A stretch of 64,000 nucleotides of DNA from assembly GCA_026225945.1 (NCBI GenBank), contig JAMJFZ010000818.1, forward strand, positions 1,796,501-1,860,500, written 5' to 3'. A program made the position numbers and the translations under genes. Below, piece by piece: positions 43,580 to 56,329 of the stretch. The notes under the pieces were generated by a model. That model did no database searches. It was given only the letters and a program-made list of their open reading frames with translations, and had not been told where the DNA came from. This DNA comes from Cricetomys ansorgei (taxonomy: Eukaryota > Chordata > Mammalia > Rodentia > Nesomyidae). How positions within the stretch are numbered: position 1 is the first letter of the stretch; the number at the start of each line of letters is the position of its first letter.

Positions 43580-44120
43580 TTGTGTCAAGGAGACATTTCA
43601 AAAGGGTTTGACACCGAATCCTCACCAAGCTGTCTGCTAAAATGCAAGGTGCCGGCCCCCAGAGAACGCGGAGCCTTCCGTGAGCCTGCGATAATCAGTC
43701 TGTGCCAGTGTCCGCTAAGCAGCTGTTCCCACAACAAGGACAATGGCCCGGCCCCACCGTGGAGCTGATCTCAGCTCAGTCGTCACCACTGCCAATTCTT
43801 TGATCGCTTTTCACTGAGGATCTGGAGGGCATGTTACAAAGTGCTTTGGGCTGTCTGCCAACAGGCACCTCACGAGAACATGACAACAGCCAGAAGTGTC
43901 AGAGTGGGGAGAGAGAGACAGAGCTTGCTGGATGCCTTTTAAAAAATAATTATATTTGAATTTTAAAAGCAATCTTCATATATGTAAGTAGTGTCATTTA
44001 TATGGAAAACTATGCCAGCCGCGCCACCCGTTTAATATTTGATGGCTCTCCAGCTCCCTTCAGAGTTGAGATAAGGGTCCGGTGGCTTCTCGAGGGCTTC
44101 TGAGACTCCTAAGCTAGAGG
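43580..44120. promoter_or_regulatory. Long repeat-free stretch, candidate regulatory DNA
   Basis: About 540 bases without SINE or LTR signature. They include GCGATAATCAGTC, ACAACAAGGACAATGGCC (SOX-like) and an AT-rich core (AAAAAATAATTATATTTG). No coding support. Confidence 0.3.
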
Positions 44121-44454
44121 GAAAGCCACAGGGGACCCGGACTCGGCTCCCCCATCCCGGCCCCCTGTCTGTATCCCTTTGCATCCTCCTGCAGCCAGGC
44201 CCTTTGTTCAAACTGAGGGCAGAGCTTTTGTGGGGTCAAGGTGGGAATGAGTATTGGAAACTAAACCAGGGAGAGAGCAAGATGGAGGACACGGGGTCAC
44301 AAGGGCCTGGGTACGCGCAAAATACAAGGACAATACATCTCGGGAAATGTCGTAATGGAGCCTATGACTTTATATGCTAACTGAAAACTGCATTAGAGGA
44401 AGAGGGAATTTCATGTGCCATTGTCATCAACGGTTCAGTTTTTCTAAGTTTTAA

Positions 44455-44755
44455 AAATCATAGTAGCATATACACGACATTGCCATTTTAGGCGTTTATA
44501 GGTATGTGTATAGGTCCACTGTGGCACAGCCAACACCGCCTTCTCGCCACCTCAGACGGAATAGGATGGCTTCCATGCACTAATGCCGTTCCCTCTATCC
44601 TCTCTGGCCACCAGCCTTCCTCCCTCTCTCCCTGTGGTATGAAGACAGCAGGCTCCCGGTGTTGGAACCACACGGTATTTTGTGTATAATCTCTTTCCAT
44701 CTGTACAATGTCCACAGGGTCCACATATCTTGTAGCAGGGTCAGAATGTCTTTAA
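44455..44755 (+). mobile_element. Old L1 (L1M) 3'-UTR fragment
   Basis: AGCATATACACGACATTGCC and TATGTGTATAGGTCCACTGT, followed by ACCACACGGTATTTTGTGTA, follow the order of L1M 3' ends. Confidence 0.6.
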
Positions 44756-45165
44756 TTTTTTTTTTTTTCGAGACACAGCTTCTCTGCTGTAACTCTAGCT
44801 GTCCTGGAACTCACTCTGTGGACCAGGCCGGCCTCGAACATACAGAGATCCGCCTGCCTCCCCCTCCTGGGTGCTGGGATTAAAGGCGTGTGCCACCACT
44901 GCCTGGCCCAACTTTTTTTCTTTTTTTTTGAGTCAGAGCCTGATATGTCCAGGGCTGGTCTCCAACTCACTCTATGGGTGAATGTGTCCTTGAACTTCTG
45001 AGCCTCCAGCTCCTAATGCTGAGATTAGAGGCTGTGCCTCCAACCCTGGCGAACGTGGAGCTGAAGATTGAACTCAGGGTTTTTGTACAGGTTAGGCAAA
45101 GCACCCACCCAACTGAACTATTTCCTCAACCCCATTTTCTTCCATTAAAAAAAAAAAAAAGGTTA
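44755..45165 (-). mobile_element. B1 (-) and B4-like (-) SINEs
   Basis: A minus B1 at about 44755-44908 ends GTGTGCCACCACTGCCTGG. A second, more diverged minus SINE runs to about 45140, with GAACTCAGGGTTTTTGTACA. Confidence 0.85.
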
Positions 45166-45547
45166 CATAACATGCCATTGCATTGATTCTGTTCTACTCT
45201 TATTTATCTGTTTGTGAACAGTGGGGGTGTCTAGCTTTCTTGAATACGTCCCGCTGTCAGCTGGCTGTATACTCAAGTATAGCTAGCTAACTTAGTTCTG
45301 CCCAGGGCCATTGGATGGTTGAGAAAAGAAAACCAAAGACAGGAAGAGCTCACTATAAATTGGGGAAACTGAGGCTTGGTTTTGGGCTGTCTGATTGTGA
45401 AGCCCTAGCTTTTGAGTTTCAGATTTCTTAGGAAAGCCTATGGGAAATGAGGATCCGGGCCTCGGGAGACAGGTCAGGGACTAAAGGCCCCCTTGCACCC
45501 ATATAAAAAGCAGGGCATGGCATTTTTGATCTTGGTGCTGGAGGGTT

Positions 45548-45549
45548 GG

Positions 45550-45583
<34 letters not shown>

Positions 45584-45605
45584 CAGAGGGACACACACAC
45601 ACAAG
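45548..45605 (+). repeat. (TG)n microsatellite and short CA run
   Basis: A TG run at about 45550-45580, followed by ACACACACACAC at 45590-45602. Confidence 0.95.
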
Positions 45606-46049
45606 AGTTCAGGAATAGCGTGGAAATGAGCTAGCTCCCCTCTCCCACAAAGGGGATCACAAAACTGGTTCTTGCTAACTGTTAGAATATCTGCCATTGT
45701 CACACTACCCCGCGTGACCTAGTTCTTCAGGGAAGTGGCGCAGCCGCCCACAGAACGTCTAAGGGAAGCAGCGGGGTACCTCACTGAGGAGACCGTGGCT
45801 GTCCTGGAAAACAGGGACAATGGCCTCCAGTCACCAGGCTGGGCTGCGAGGGTGGGGGTGGGGCGCTGTTTCTTTAGGGTGAACCGCAGCTGGATCGTTC
45901 TGAGTCCCCTTTTCTGCAGAGACACATCAGACTTCTGCCTGTCACTCCTCTCATGCATGGGTCTCAGCCCAGAGATGCGAGCCCAGCAGGGGGCCCTCTG
46001 TCTTAAGGGTTTAAAAAAAAAAATGCTTGCCCTGAAAGTTTGTAATGCC

Positions 46050-46560
46050 TGAGGTCTGTAACCACTGGCCAGCTTGGCCCTCCTTCTTTCGGCATGCAAG
46101 AAAAGTCCCTGTCTGGTTGAGTGAACTGTGCTATAAATCACAGTGTCACCACTTAGCCAGCCAGAGTGATTTAATTAATCTGTTGTGCTGTCCCCCGAGC
46201 ATCGCTCCACCTGACTGCTAATCAACCTCCATCAGCAGGAGGAAAATGCAAACCCCCTTTCTCTGAACTGCACAAGATGAAGGAGGAGAGGGTGGGGGTA
46301 GGGGTGGAGAAGAGCAAATTGCAAGGTGGTGGTGGTGGTGGTGGCGGGGTGCTCCAACAGCCACAGGACCAAAATCTCCGTCTGGTATCTGTAGCCTAAC
46401 TCTTTATACACTGGCCTCCCTGTCTCAGGTGATTTGCAGGAGAGGGTCACTTTTTTTGTTTTCTTAGCAAAATTAATATAGAAATCATCTATTGTCCGTC
46501 TCTATTTATCAGAAATAATATCTTGCTTTGAGACCTGTGACAGCTTGCATATTGCAAAAA
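46050..46560. promoter_or_regulatory. Candidate conserved noncoding elements
   Basis: Two AT-rich repeat-free cores are seen. The first (about 46130-46240) has GTGATTTAATTAATCTG and GACTGCTAATCAACC. The second (about 46465-46560) has AAAATTAATATAGAAATC, ATCTATTGTCC and TATTTATCAG. A (TGG)n run at 46326-46343 lies between them. Confidence 0.4.
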
Positions 46561-46839
46561 ACCTGGGGGAGGACTGGTCTTTGATCAAGCCAGTGCCTGC
46601 ATGCGCACGCACACCCTTCGTTGATAACTAGCTACAAGCGAGGGTATAGGCACCACTCTGGAAGAGGATTTTGACAGGTGACCACCCCAATTTCTGTCAC
46701 ACGCAAGCCTAATACATGCAAGCCTCATCACATAATGTGGACTAGGCAGGACTTGTTAACAAGGTAGCACTTTTGAAGGTGACAGGCGCCATTGGTAGAA
46801 GTGCTCCAAATCTGGGGTCCTGGAATTCTGAAGAGCCTT

Positions 46840-46960
46840 AAAGTACCTTTGAATCTTTACGAACGGCTCTGTTTTACAGGTAGGAGAAACTGAGGCTGAC
46901 CAGGGGAAGGGAAATCCCCAGGAAGTTGCAGGCTGAGGAGTCTTTGGACTTGAGTCATCC
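46840..46960 (-). repeat. MIR SINE fragment
   Basis: TTTACAGGTAGGAGAAACTG plus AGGCTGACCAGG is the reversed MIR core. Confidence 0.55.
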
Positions 46961-47859
46961 CGTGGGGGAAACCCATAAAAGGAAACACGTAGAAAGTCTT
47001 ACTGGCAAAACAAAGACTAGAAAAAGCATTCATCTGATTCAACAATATGAAGTCTTTCATCGATTACACAAAGACTTTGGTTTATCCCCATCACTGCCCA
47101 CCCCCACCACGTCCCTACAGACAGAGTCCCGCCCCCTGCCTGCTGATATGGGAGGGTCTTATGTCTATCAAAACAGGGTGGGGACAGCGTTCGCTTGCCT
47201 GGGAACACTCTCCTCCTCACAGATGTGTTGGGAATCACAGAGGTTCACTGTTCTGCAATCGATAGACATGTCTTTTAAAAGGCAGAGGGGCTCAGAAGGA
47301 AACGTAGGTTCGGAGTGCCTGTGGCTTGTCCAAGATCTTGGAAGGCAATTCCACATTCAGCTCCATCTTCTGCATTGTGATTCCTGGGCCCGCACCAGTC
47401 CTAGGACTCGGGATGGGGGCAGAGTGAATGTGACTCCGCTGGCAAGAAGTCAAAGTCTGATTGCAGCCTAGGTTACCCTTGGCAGAAGAGAGGTGTGGTC
47501 CCTGCGCTCCTGTAGAGTTGAGAGTGTGTGCTGGTCCTCCAACACAAGGGGGCAGAGACCCTCTCCCCCTGTGTGAGTTTGAGCTCCTGGCTTCTCTAGG
47601 CACAGGTGTCTTCCTGCTTAGGGTGAGGAGAGGGGGCAGCTGTTTGTACCCATCCTGCAGCTCATGAGCACCCAAGGGAACATGGCTGTCCCTTGCAGAG
47701 GAGAAGCTATGACCAACACCAGCATTCTAGGACATAGTGTACAAGGGCTGAATATGGAGGTCGGAGGGGATTTGAATTCTGGCTATACCTGTGCACCCTG
47801 CCACCCCCACCCGAGTTTCCTAACTGCCCATCTCACAGAAAGGACATTAAAGTGAAACG

Positions 47860-48060
47860 GGTCCGGCCAAAGGCTCAGCATGTGAAGACGCTTGCTAGCC
47901 GTCCTGATGACTTCATTTCAATCCCCAGTGCCCACATGATGGAAAGAGAGGATGGGATTCCTTCAGGTTCCCCCCAAAATCTCAGCATGGGTGCTGTGGC
48001 ACCGGCCCCGCTCCCCACCCTATAAATCGATGTATATTTTAAACAATTAAAAATAAAGCG
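47860..48060 (+). mobile_element. B2-like SINE, diverged
   Basis: AAGGCTCAGCATGTGAAGAC, GCTTGCTAGCCGTCC and a tail AATTAAAAATAAAGCG. Confidence 0.65.
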
Positions 48061-48869
48061 AAATGAAACAATAGATACCAAGGCCCAAGCAGAGCACTAG
48101 GTACAAAGAAGCTGCCGAATTCACGCAGTGTCTCTCTCATCCCTCGCCCCGGCCTGCCTACCTCTGGGATCCGTCTCCCCGACTCGCCCTGTAAACGAGT
48201 CACCGAGTGCTCCACTCCACGGCGAGTCCACAGGCCCCTGAATGCTGCACGTTTGCGTCCCTGTCAGGCCGATTATCCGCGCCCTGGGGATCGTGGAACT
48301 CCTCTTTCTGGACCCACCTATCCATAGCTTCTTCATGTAGGATTCCCATTTCATGTTCCCACTGGCCATAAAGTGTACTCCAGGTTGACTCTGCCCCCCA
48401 GGGACCAGCTAGGCAGCCATTCACGTGTTTGTTTATTCTTCCTCACAATTTGGAAGCATCTGTTCTGACATTTTCCGGCCTGTGGACCGGAAGAGCATAA
48501 GGACGCGGTTTTCCGAGGCCCGCGCTTCTGTAATTGGATGCAGAATGCTTCCTCTCGCCTCCCCTGTTCATAAACATTTCATTTGAGAGAGAAGGTGCGG
48601 TTATGGCACCCAAGGGTTTCATTGCATGTAAACAGGTGTGCACTGAAGGTGGATGTAAGAAATGGCAGAACGGTGCAGACAATCGTGATCAAAGATCACG
48701 TGACTTTCGTTTAGCTAAAAGCCCAGAGGGTGGGCGCAGGAGCAGCCCCTGTCTGCATCCACGCTCTGTGATTGTTTGATTTTTCCCATTCAGTCTTCTT
48801 CTTGCAATGCAGATAATAAAGTAGGTGCCCCCCGGCTTACTGAGAATAGGTGGATAAATATATTCATTC

Positions 48870-49140
48870 AAAAAATGTATACTAGTCAGGCACACCTGTG
48901 ATCTCAGCACCTGAGAGGTGAAGGCCGGAGTTCAAAGCCACATAGAGAGTTTGTGTCTACATAAAGAGTTTGAGGCCATCCTCGGCAACATAAGACCCTA
49001 TGTTCAACCAAACCAAACAACAACAAAATGTACTGAAGTCCACATCTGTAAATCCAGCACTGGGAAACAGAGGCAGGAGGATCACAGGATTGAGACCACC
49101 CTGAGCTACCTAGTATAGACCCTGTCCCAAGAAACCAAAC
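48870..49140 (+). mobile_element. Two B1-like SINE fragments
   Basis: AGGCACACCTGTGATCTCAG begins the first. TCCACATCTGTAAATCCAGC with GAGGCAGGAGGATCACAGG marks the second. Both are diverged. Confidence 0.6.
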
Positions 49141-50009
49141 CACCTTAAACAGAATAAACAGCACACCCACAAATACACAAAACAGACATTAGCTGAACAT
49201 CTGCTCCGGTCAGGCCTGGACTCTGTCCGGGTTTCTACGAAGTGCAGAAGCCGAGACTCTTCCACGGGGACCACCAGAGGCAGATCAGCACAGGGAGTAA
49301 TTATCATCAGCATTGGCTGTCACCGTGAGCAGATGAATCGCCACTATGGGAGCCACACAGTGGGTGGTCAAGGAAGGATTTACAAGGAGTTTGCTGGCCA
49401 GGAAATGAAGAAGGAGATTGGGAGACAGGAAGAAGAGCATCTACAAAGGCCAGCAGAGGCAGGGTGTTGCCTCCACCAGCAACCAGGTAGCATTAGTCCA
49501 CTTTCACAGATGAAGGTCTCAGGTGTTGTTGGGAGAGGCTGAATTGCTCAGCCAAGGTCACGGTAACAACTAGGGGGACAGCTGTTCCCAGGTGGGCTGG
49601 TCCCAGCTCTCCCAACCACCCTGCTTTGTAGGGTTTGAATGTAGGCAGATGAAGCCGGTGGGGGTGGGGAGGGGCATGGCGGAGAGCAGGCTGCAAAGGA
49701 CTTTTAACACTGTGTTACAGAGTTGTGACAAGTTTCCTGTAGGCAGTGGGTGGCCTGCAGAGGCTTTTAAGTGGATATTGATTCTGTTACCAATGGAAGG
49801 AATACCGCGGGGGGCGGGGGGAGGTACTGAAGCCTGGAGCCAAGACCACCCATCAGCTTCCCACAGCCTCCCTGCCAATAGAACCAGACTCCAGGAAGAC
49901 TGGCCTTGCATATCCCACAGGCAGGGAGCCATTCTCTCCTCTGGGTCATTTGGCTTGGGTGTGTAGTTTTCTATTATGATGCAAAGCTCACACAACACAT
50001 ATGCACAAG

Positions 50010-50086
50010 TTAAAACACACACACATACACATATACACATACACACACATACCACACCCTCCACACCCCCACAAACATATACACAG

Positions 50087-50127
<41 letters not shown>

Positions 50128-50310
50128 AGCACACACACAATAAGGAGTAGAACAGAAAAGACAGCAAAACTCAACAGGCACGGTGATACATGCCTTTAGT
50201 CACAGCACAGTCAGAGACAGGCAGATCTCTGTGAGTTTGAGGCCTGCCTGGTCTACAGAGCAAGTTCTAGGCCAGCCAGGGCTACATAGTGAGACCCTGT
50301 CAAACTCCCC
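50010..50310. repeat. CA-rich tract followed by B1-like SINE (+)
   Basis: CA and CATA repeats at about 50013-50140, then a B1-like copy (CAGGCAGATCTCTGTGAG, CAGGGCTACATAGTGAGACC) to about 50305. Confidence 0.85.
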
Positions 50311-50439
50311 ACCTAAATCTTACCTCACTTTCCTAAAAGGTGACTACTAATCGTTTCTTGTATAGATTTTTCTAGAATCGCCTACTTCTTTGTGAGCGTA
50401 TATGTATATATATGGACTTCTTTCTGTTTTAATTTCTTA

Positions 50440-50655
50440 AAATTTACTGATATTGTATGTGTTTGGGTGTTTTGCCCACATGTATGAGCTCCATATATAT
50501 GCAGTGCCCTTGGAGGCCAGAAGAGGGCGTTGGATCCTTTGGAACAGGAGTTACAGATAGTTGTGAGCCACTGTGTGGGTGCTGGGAACTGAACCCTGGT
50601 CCTCTGGAAGAGCAGCCAGTGCTCTTAACCACTGAACCATCTCTCCAGCCCCTGT
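50440..50655 (-). mobile_element. B2 SINE, minus
   Basis: GGTCCTCTGGAAGAGCAGCC, GTGCTCTTAACCACTGAACC and ATCTCTCCAGCCCC are a well preserved reversed B2 head. Confidence 0.92.
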
Positions 50656-51184
50656 TTCAATTCTAAAACTGTGTTGACTTTATGGCAATGAATACATTCG
50701 ATTTGACATAGAAAGGGCTTTTGATGAAAACTCGGGCCCCTCAGCTATCTCCAGACAGTCTTCTCCAATATCACATGATGTCTCCTGGCGGCTGGTGCTG
50801 ATGCAAACTCCCGCCTTAGGGATAGAAGCCATTACCACGCTTCTTCTGTGGTTCTAATTCTCCGTCTTCTCTGTGGTAATAAAATCGGAATTTCCTGCAT
50901 TTAAATACCTTTACTAGGCTCTACGGAGGCATCGATGGTCAGACATCCGTATGGTCCACTGCTGGTCTGGGCATCCCTTCTTCTGAGTGTTTGCTACACA
51001 ATTAATCCTGAGCACTGGGCAACATTTGCTTCCCTGTTTCCTGCAGCAGGAAGCTGAGACCCAGAGAAGCTGAGTGTCTTTCCCAAGGATACAGTCAGGC
51101 AGCCCTGACCTTATGCTGATACTGATGTAAGGCAGAAGAGACGCCAGTGTTCCTCAGGTACTCCTCTGAGCATGCTCAGATCTC

Positions 51185-51560
51185 TGTAGAGCTGGTGAGG
51201 GAATCCAGGCCCCCTGCCTGCAAGGCAAGTGTTCCGCCATTGAGTACATCCCCAGCACTTGGTCACACTATGTTGTCCAGGCTAGCCTCAGACTCTGTGT
51301 ATTTCAGGCTGGCCCTAAACTCATTCCAGTCCTCCATCTCAGCCTCAAGTGCTGGGGTTATAAGTATGCACCTGGCTGTTTTGTTTGTTCTCAAAATACC
51401 AGAGCCAATGAAGGCTATTAATTCTCTTCCTTCTTCACTTTTTGAGGCAGGGTCTTAATATCCAGCCTGCCCTGGAATTCTCTTTGTAGTCAAGGACATC
51501 TAGAGTACAAGTACTGAGATTATAGACATAGATCAACCTGCCTGACCTGGTGTTTTTGAG
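51185..51560 (-). mobile_element. Two minus B4/B1-like SINEs
   Basis: CAAGGCAAGTGTTCCGCCAT with TGTTGTCCAGGCTAGCCTC marks a B4-like copy to about 51375. TTGAGGCAGGGTCTTAATAT starts another at about 51440. Confidence 0.6.
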
Positions 51561-52115
51561 ACAGAGTCTTTATTTGATAGTCTAAGCTCCCCAATAGTTT
51601 GTGGCCATCCTCGTGCCCCATCCCGAGACGAGAGGCCTGTGCCATGGTACCAGACCTTCAGACCTTCCTGTCTCTGCAGAGCTGCACCCTCGAAGATCTC
51701 TCCAAGCTGCTTCCTAACTCGTTTGCAAGGTTGGACACCTCCTCTAAGCCTCATGTCACCTGCCCCTAACGTCTTCCTACAAACACTCCAGCATGTTGAC
51801 ACGCCCTCGAATGTACATCTCAGGGCACATGGCAGATGCGTATGAAGAACAGATGCTGGAGTTGGATCTGCTGGCTGAGGGGTATCGTGTATTGAGTTCC
51901 GACAGGTATCCCCCAGTCTCACTCCAAGCAGCTGTGCAGACCTGGCTTCCCTAGGCACGGATGAACATCAGCACGCCATGGCCCCTGTCTCCGGGCATCA
52001 CCAACCCGATTTATCTCCACCCACCTGACTCAATTTGCTTCACATCGGTTACACGTGCATTTTTTTCTGTGTGCTTATTGGTCAGAATGTTCACTTTAGG
52101 ACTGCTTCTGTGTTT

Positions 52116-52117
<2 letters not shown>

Positions 52118-52156
<39 letters not shown>

Positions 52157-52300
52157 TTGTATGTATAAGTGTGTGTGTATGTTCATGTGTATATACCTGT
52201 GTATATGTATGTGTGCATATGTATGTGCGTGTGTGTGTGTGTATTTGTATGCATTTGTGTATATGTGTATCTATGCGTGAATGTGTGTGTTTTATGCAGT
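52118..52300 (+). repeat. (TG)n and TGTATG-rich tract
   Basis: A pure TG run to about 52152, then variant TGTATGTG units to about 52290. Confidence 0.95.
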
Positions 52301-52705
52301 TTGTGTTTGGGCTTTGTCTTTTTCATGAAGATGTATATAAGCTTTCTAAACTCAAAGGATGCTGGCTCCAGATATTTTTTTCCGTTCATAGTTTGTGTTT
52401 GTAGTTTTTTACTCTACAGAGACTTTCATTTTCGTACAGTTGGATCTACTCATCCTTTCTTTATGACTACGGGTTTTGTATTTGTCTTTTTCCTCTCCAG
52501 GATTCTATACATATTTAATGATTATTCCACCCCTTTCTTGGGCTTTTTATGACTTTAATGCTTGAATTTAATTCATCTGAAATTTATCTGGGGGGTAAGG
52601 AGTCATACGGGGTCCAGCTTCTATTTGGGGACTTGGGAAGCTTATTTTTAGAATTATTAACTAATTTATTTATTTATTTACTTATTTATTTATTTAACTT
52701 CTGAT
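52300..52705. mobile_element. Probable old L1 fragment ending in (TTTA)n
   Basis: CATCTGAAATTTATCTGGGG, then GGGGTCCAGCTTCTATTTG, resembles the old L1 region often seen near 3' ends. A (TTTA)n run follows at about 52663-52698. Confidence 0.45.
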
Positions 52706-53749
52706 GTCACACCCAGAGTGGCCGGTCCTTCTTACAGGTCTATGGAATGCATGTTTTTCTGGAATGCACATCTGGGCCAGTCTTTCCTCACCCAAGTTCA
52801 GGGACCCTACTGGGAGATCCCCTTCTTGTCTGACTCCACAGACCCAGAGCTTCTTGCTTACAAGGGCCCCTGGAAGATGCTCAGTGGGGAATGATCTCTT
52901 GGCCTGGCTCTGTGGACCCTCGGCTCAGGTGACTCTGGGACTTCAGTCGACTCTTTCATCTCTCTGAGCCACCCTGCCCTGTCCCCAAACCTACCTCCAA
53001 GAAGCTCCTGCAATAAAGGGCTCGAGAGTCGTGGTGGCATGCAGTGGCTGCTGTAAGCGCCACTGGCGGGAACTTGAGTCCTGGGCCACCTCTGCTTCTG
53101 CTGATAGGTCTGCTGCATCCAGCCTCCTACACTCTAGCGGTGTCGTATAGGAACCCCTTCTCAGGGATGTCTGCTTTTCAGCAAAGTAATTACCTGCAGC
53201 TGGAAGAATTACACTATTTCCTTGTGGGACAAAGCAGGTTTTTCCCCTCTGTCACATCATGGTGAAAGGATTGAGCTCCCGAACAGTTCTCTGACTAGGC
53301 CCCACACCGTTCCTCAGCACTGTCTCCAAGTCCTTGGTGTTCTAGGGGCTGGTCCTTCAAGAGCTCAGAGCAGGGAACTCCTCGGCTGTCTATCCAGAAG
53401 AAAGTGCTGGGCACCAGAGCTCCTGTTGATCCTGGTGAGATCCAATTCTCTTTAGTGACTCAGTTTCTCCTACTAGCTAGGTCTACAAAGAGTCCTCACG
53501 CCAAAGGAACCCAAGACGAGTGGTTGGGAGAGCGGGCTCTGGGATCAGCTCAGTTGAGATCCCAGCACCATCCCTTACTGTGAGCTTTGGCTTCCCTTGC
53601 CTGGATGACTCTACATCTGATGTGGAGCTAGCAGGATGGCTTATCTGAGATGCTCCCGAGAGCTGGGTATGCAGCAATGCGCATGCATGCACACAACAAA
53701 CAAACAGCAACAAGAATGTAATGCAAATCTAAACAGAAAAGACTAGAAG

Positions 53750-53850
53750 GAACAGGCATGGTGGCGATGCCCAGAATCCAGCTCTCAGGAGGCTGAAGCA
53801 ACCTTGGTTACAGAGCGCGCCCCTGTCAATCAGAAACAACAGCAAAAAGA
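53750..53850 (+). mobile_element. B1-like SINE fragment
   Basis: GGCATGGTGGCGATGCCCAG and CAGGAGGCTGAAGCAACC are short and diverged. Confidence 0.5.
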
Positions 53851-53964
53851 GAAAATACAATGCAGAGAATACAGCGTTTTTCTCATGCTCTTAGGCTAGA
53901 GGAGAGCACTTCAGGGTCTGTACTCATTCCAGATTAGACTCTTAAAACCATGTCCATTGATTTA

Positions 53965-54200
53965 TTTTGAAAGAGCCACTTTGTTGAAGTGTGATTGACA
54001 CACAGAAGACTGTATATATCTAAGTCCACGACTGGGCAAGTGCACGGCCGAACACAGATTCACCACCTTTCACCCAAGTCGGTACCAGAAACACAACCGT
54101 AGCTACAGATCGAGCCTCCTCCAGCCACTCCCTCCCGCACAACTTCTTGTCCTCCTTCGACACCTAACACGTGATCTAGTATGTTCGTTGGCTGTCACTG
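53965..54200. mobile_element. Old L1 (L1M) fragment
   Basis: TGAAGTGTGATTGACACACA, GATTCACCACCTTTCACCC and AGCCACTCCCTCCCGCAC follow L1M 3' order. Confidence 0.55.
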
Positions 54201-54929
54201 AACCAAATGCCGGAGGTGGGTCAATACACAGAGAAAAGATTTGTTTTGACTCATGGTTTTAGAGGTCTCTGCCCTTGGTGTGTGTGTGTGTGTGTTTGCT
54301 GGGGATGGATCCCAGGGCTTTGTGCAAGTTCAAGTGCTTGGCTGTTGGTAGCTACTAGATCACGATGGCAGGAGAGAGAGGCGGGCTTCAGCGCCTGCAC
54401 TAGGCCAGGACCTCGGCCCATATACGTGTGTGGCTTTTTAAATGGCGGGTCCTTGGTATACGAATTGTAAAGCCCGGCATCCACTTCCTCTGTCTTTACG
54501 GAAACCTTATTCACCGACATTGGCTACTGGGCCTTTCCTGACCTTTACCCCTCCCTCTCTGATGAACAAGCTTTAGATAGGCTGACTGAAGTGTCTAGTA
54601 AGCATAGGCCAATGCTATTGGACCTCCCCTTCTGCACCGCCCTACTGTCTCCAAAAAAACCCGCTTCCCTACACAGTAAATGAATTGGCACCATGGAATG
54701 ACACCATGGAGGCTTTCCCCAGTCTGTTTCTTGGGTTCCTGACTCTGCGCCGCTCACTCCCTCGGGAACTCTGCACCCACAAGAACCTGAACTCGGCCAC
54801 TGTGCCACACCTAAAGCTCGAGTCGATGAGTGACATCCTTTGCTTTGGGGTTGGGGAGGCACATCTTGGTGCCCACTCTGTGGCAGAGAAATGAAGGGGA
54901 GAAGAGGAAGGCATTGGGGTTGCACACCC

Positions 54930-55290
54930 CTTCGTGATGGTCAGTGTCGTTGTTAACCTGACACCCAGCAGGCAGGTCTCCCGGCATGCCTGTGAGGGAT
55001 TCTTAGCTCAAGATTAGCCTCTGAGAATTGTGATCGCCTTGACTGTCTTCACTGAGGCAGAAGTCTCGATCACTGTGGGTAGCACCGTTGCCTGGGCAGT
55101 TGCCTGGGCAGGAGGAGAAAGCGAGCTGAACCCTGGCCCTGCCTGCATGAATTTATTGCTCTTTGCTGTTGCCTGAGAGTATGGTGTGGCCACCTGCTTC
55201 AAGCCCCTCCCTTGACCTCCTGGAACAATGGGCCATAACCTGGAATTGTGAGTCAAATAAGCCTTTCTCCTAAAGTCCTGTCAGGGTATT
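54930..55290 (+). mobile_element. MaLR/ORR1-like LTR
   Basis: GATGGTCAGTGTCGTTGTTA, then GCCATAACCTGGAATTGTGA and GTCAAATAAGCCTTTCTCC, give a typical LTR 5' start and 3' polyadenylation region (AAATAA). Solo and noncoding. Confidence 0.55.
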
Positions 55291-55559
55291 TTCCCGGCAG
55301 CAGGAAGCATCCTCGAAGACCAGAAAAGCTTGTGACTGGCTCCATCACTTAAAGGGCCCACACTTCCCCACAGCCTTGTGCTGGGGACTAAACCTTTAAC
55401 ACAAGGACCATTGGGGGATATTTAACTACATAGCCTACCTTCTTAGCAAGGGAGAGAATAAAAACCAATTGAGACAGAGCCTTGCTGTGTAGGCCAGGCT
55501 GGTTTTGAACTCACCATCCCAAGGGCTGCAGTTATCGTTCCCTGTCAAGTTTTAAGTAT

Positions 55560-55880
55560 GCAGTACAGTATTGCTGACTGTAGGCGGTGCGGCCCACGGA
55601 TCTCCAGGACTTAGCATCTTGCACTGTTGAAGCTTTGTGCTCCTGGGCAGCACGGCCCCCTCCCCGACCCCAGCCTCTGACCCCAGCCTCTGGCCTCCTT
55701 TGTACCACTCTCTGCCTCTTTCGAGTTTGGCGTTTTTAAGATTCCTCGCATAAGGGGACCCTATAGCATCGGTCCTTTTGCGTGTAGCTTATTCTAATTA
55801 ATACCGCGTCTGTCCTCCGGGTAGTCTGCGTTTTCACAAACGGCAGGATTTGCTTCTGCTTGAACATGCCACATTTTCTT
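55560..55880. mobile_element. Old L1 fragment
   Basis: CAGTATTGCTGACTGTAGGC, CCTCGCATAAGGGGACCC and TTTGCGTGTAGCTTATTC follow L1M 3' order. Confidence 0.5.
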
Positions 55881-56154
55881 GGGTGGACACAGCTTGCTTC
55901 TCTCTGGGCCGTTGTGATGCATGCAGTGGACCCGGGTTGCAGAGAGAGCTTCAAGGTCCCACCTCTGGACACACACCTGGAGCTGGACTATCACCCTGAA
56001 ACAGGAAGAATATTGCTACTTTTTTAGAAAAAGATAACAAGAGTTGGAGAGAAGACAGAGAGAAGGAAACAGCATCGTAGGTCACGGCCATAATGTAGAT
56101 TGGTGTGGCCACTGAAGCAAACAATATGGACGGCCCTCGTAAAACTAACCCTGA

Positions 56155-56310
56155 AAGAAGCATGGTGGTGCGTGCCTGCAGTCCTCAGCGCTTCGGAGGC
56201 CGAGGTAGAAGGGTCGTGAGTTTGAGGTCAGTCTAGGTTATATAAGGAGTTCAAGGTCAGCCTGTATAAACCAAGATTCTGCCTAGAAAAGAAAACTAAA
56301 CACGGCAACA
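56155..56310 (+). mobile_element. B1-like SINE
   Basis: AGCATGGTGGTGCGTGCCTG, CTTCGGAGGCCGAGGTAG and AGTTCAAGGTCAGCCTG follow B1 order. Confidence 0.75.
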
Positions 56311-56329
56311 GCTCAAAGACAAGCAAACG

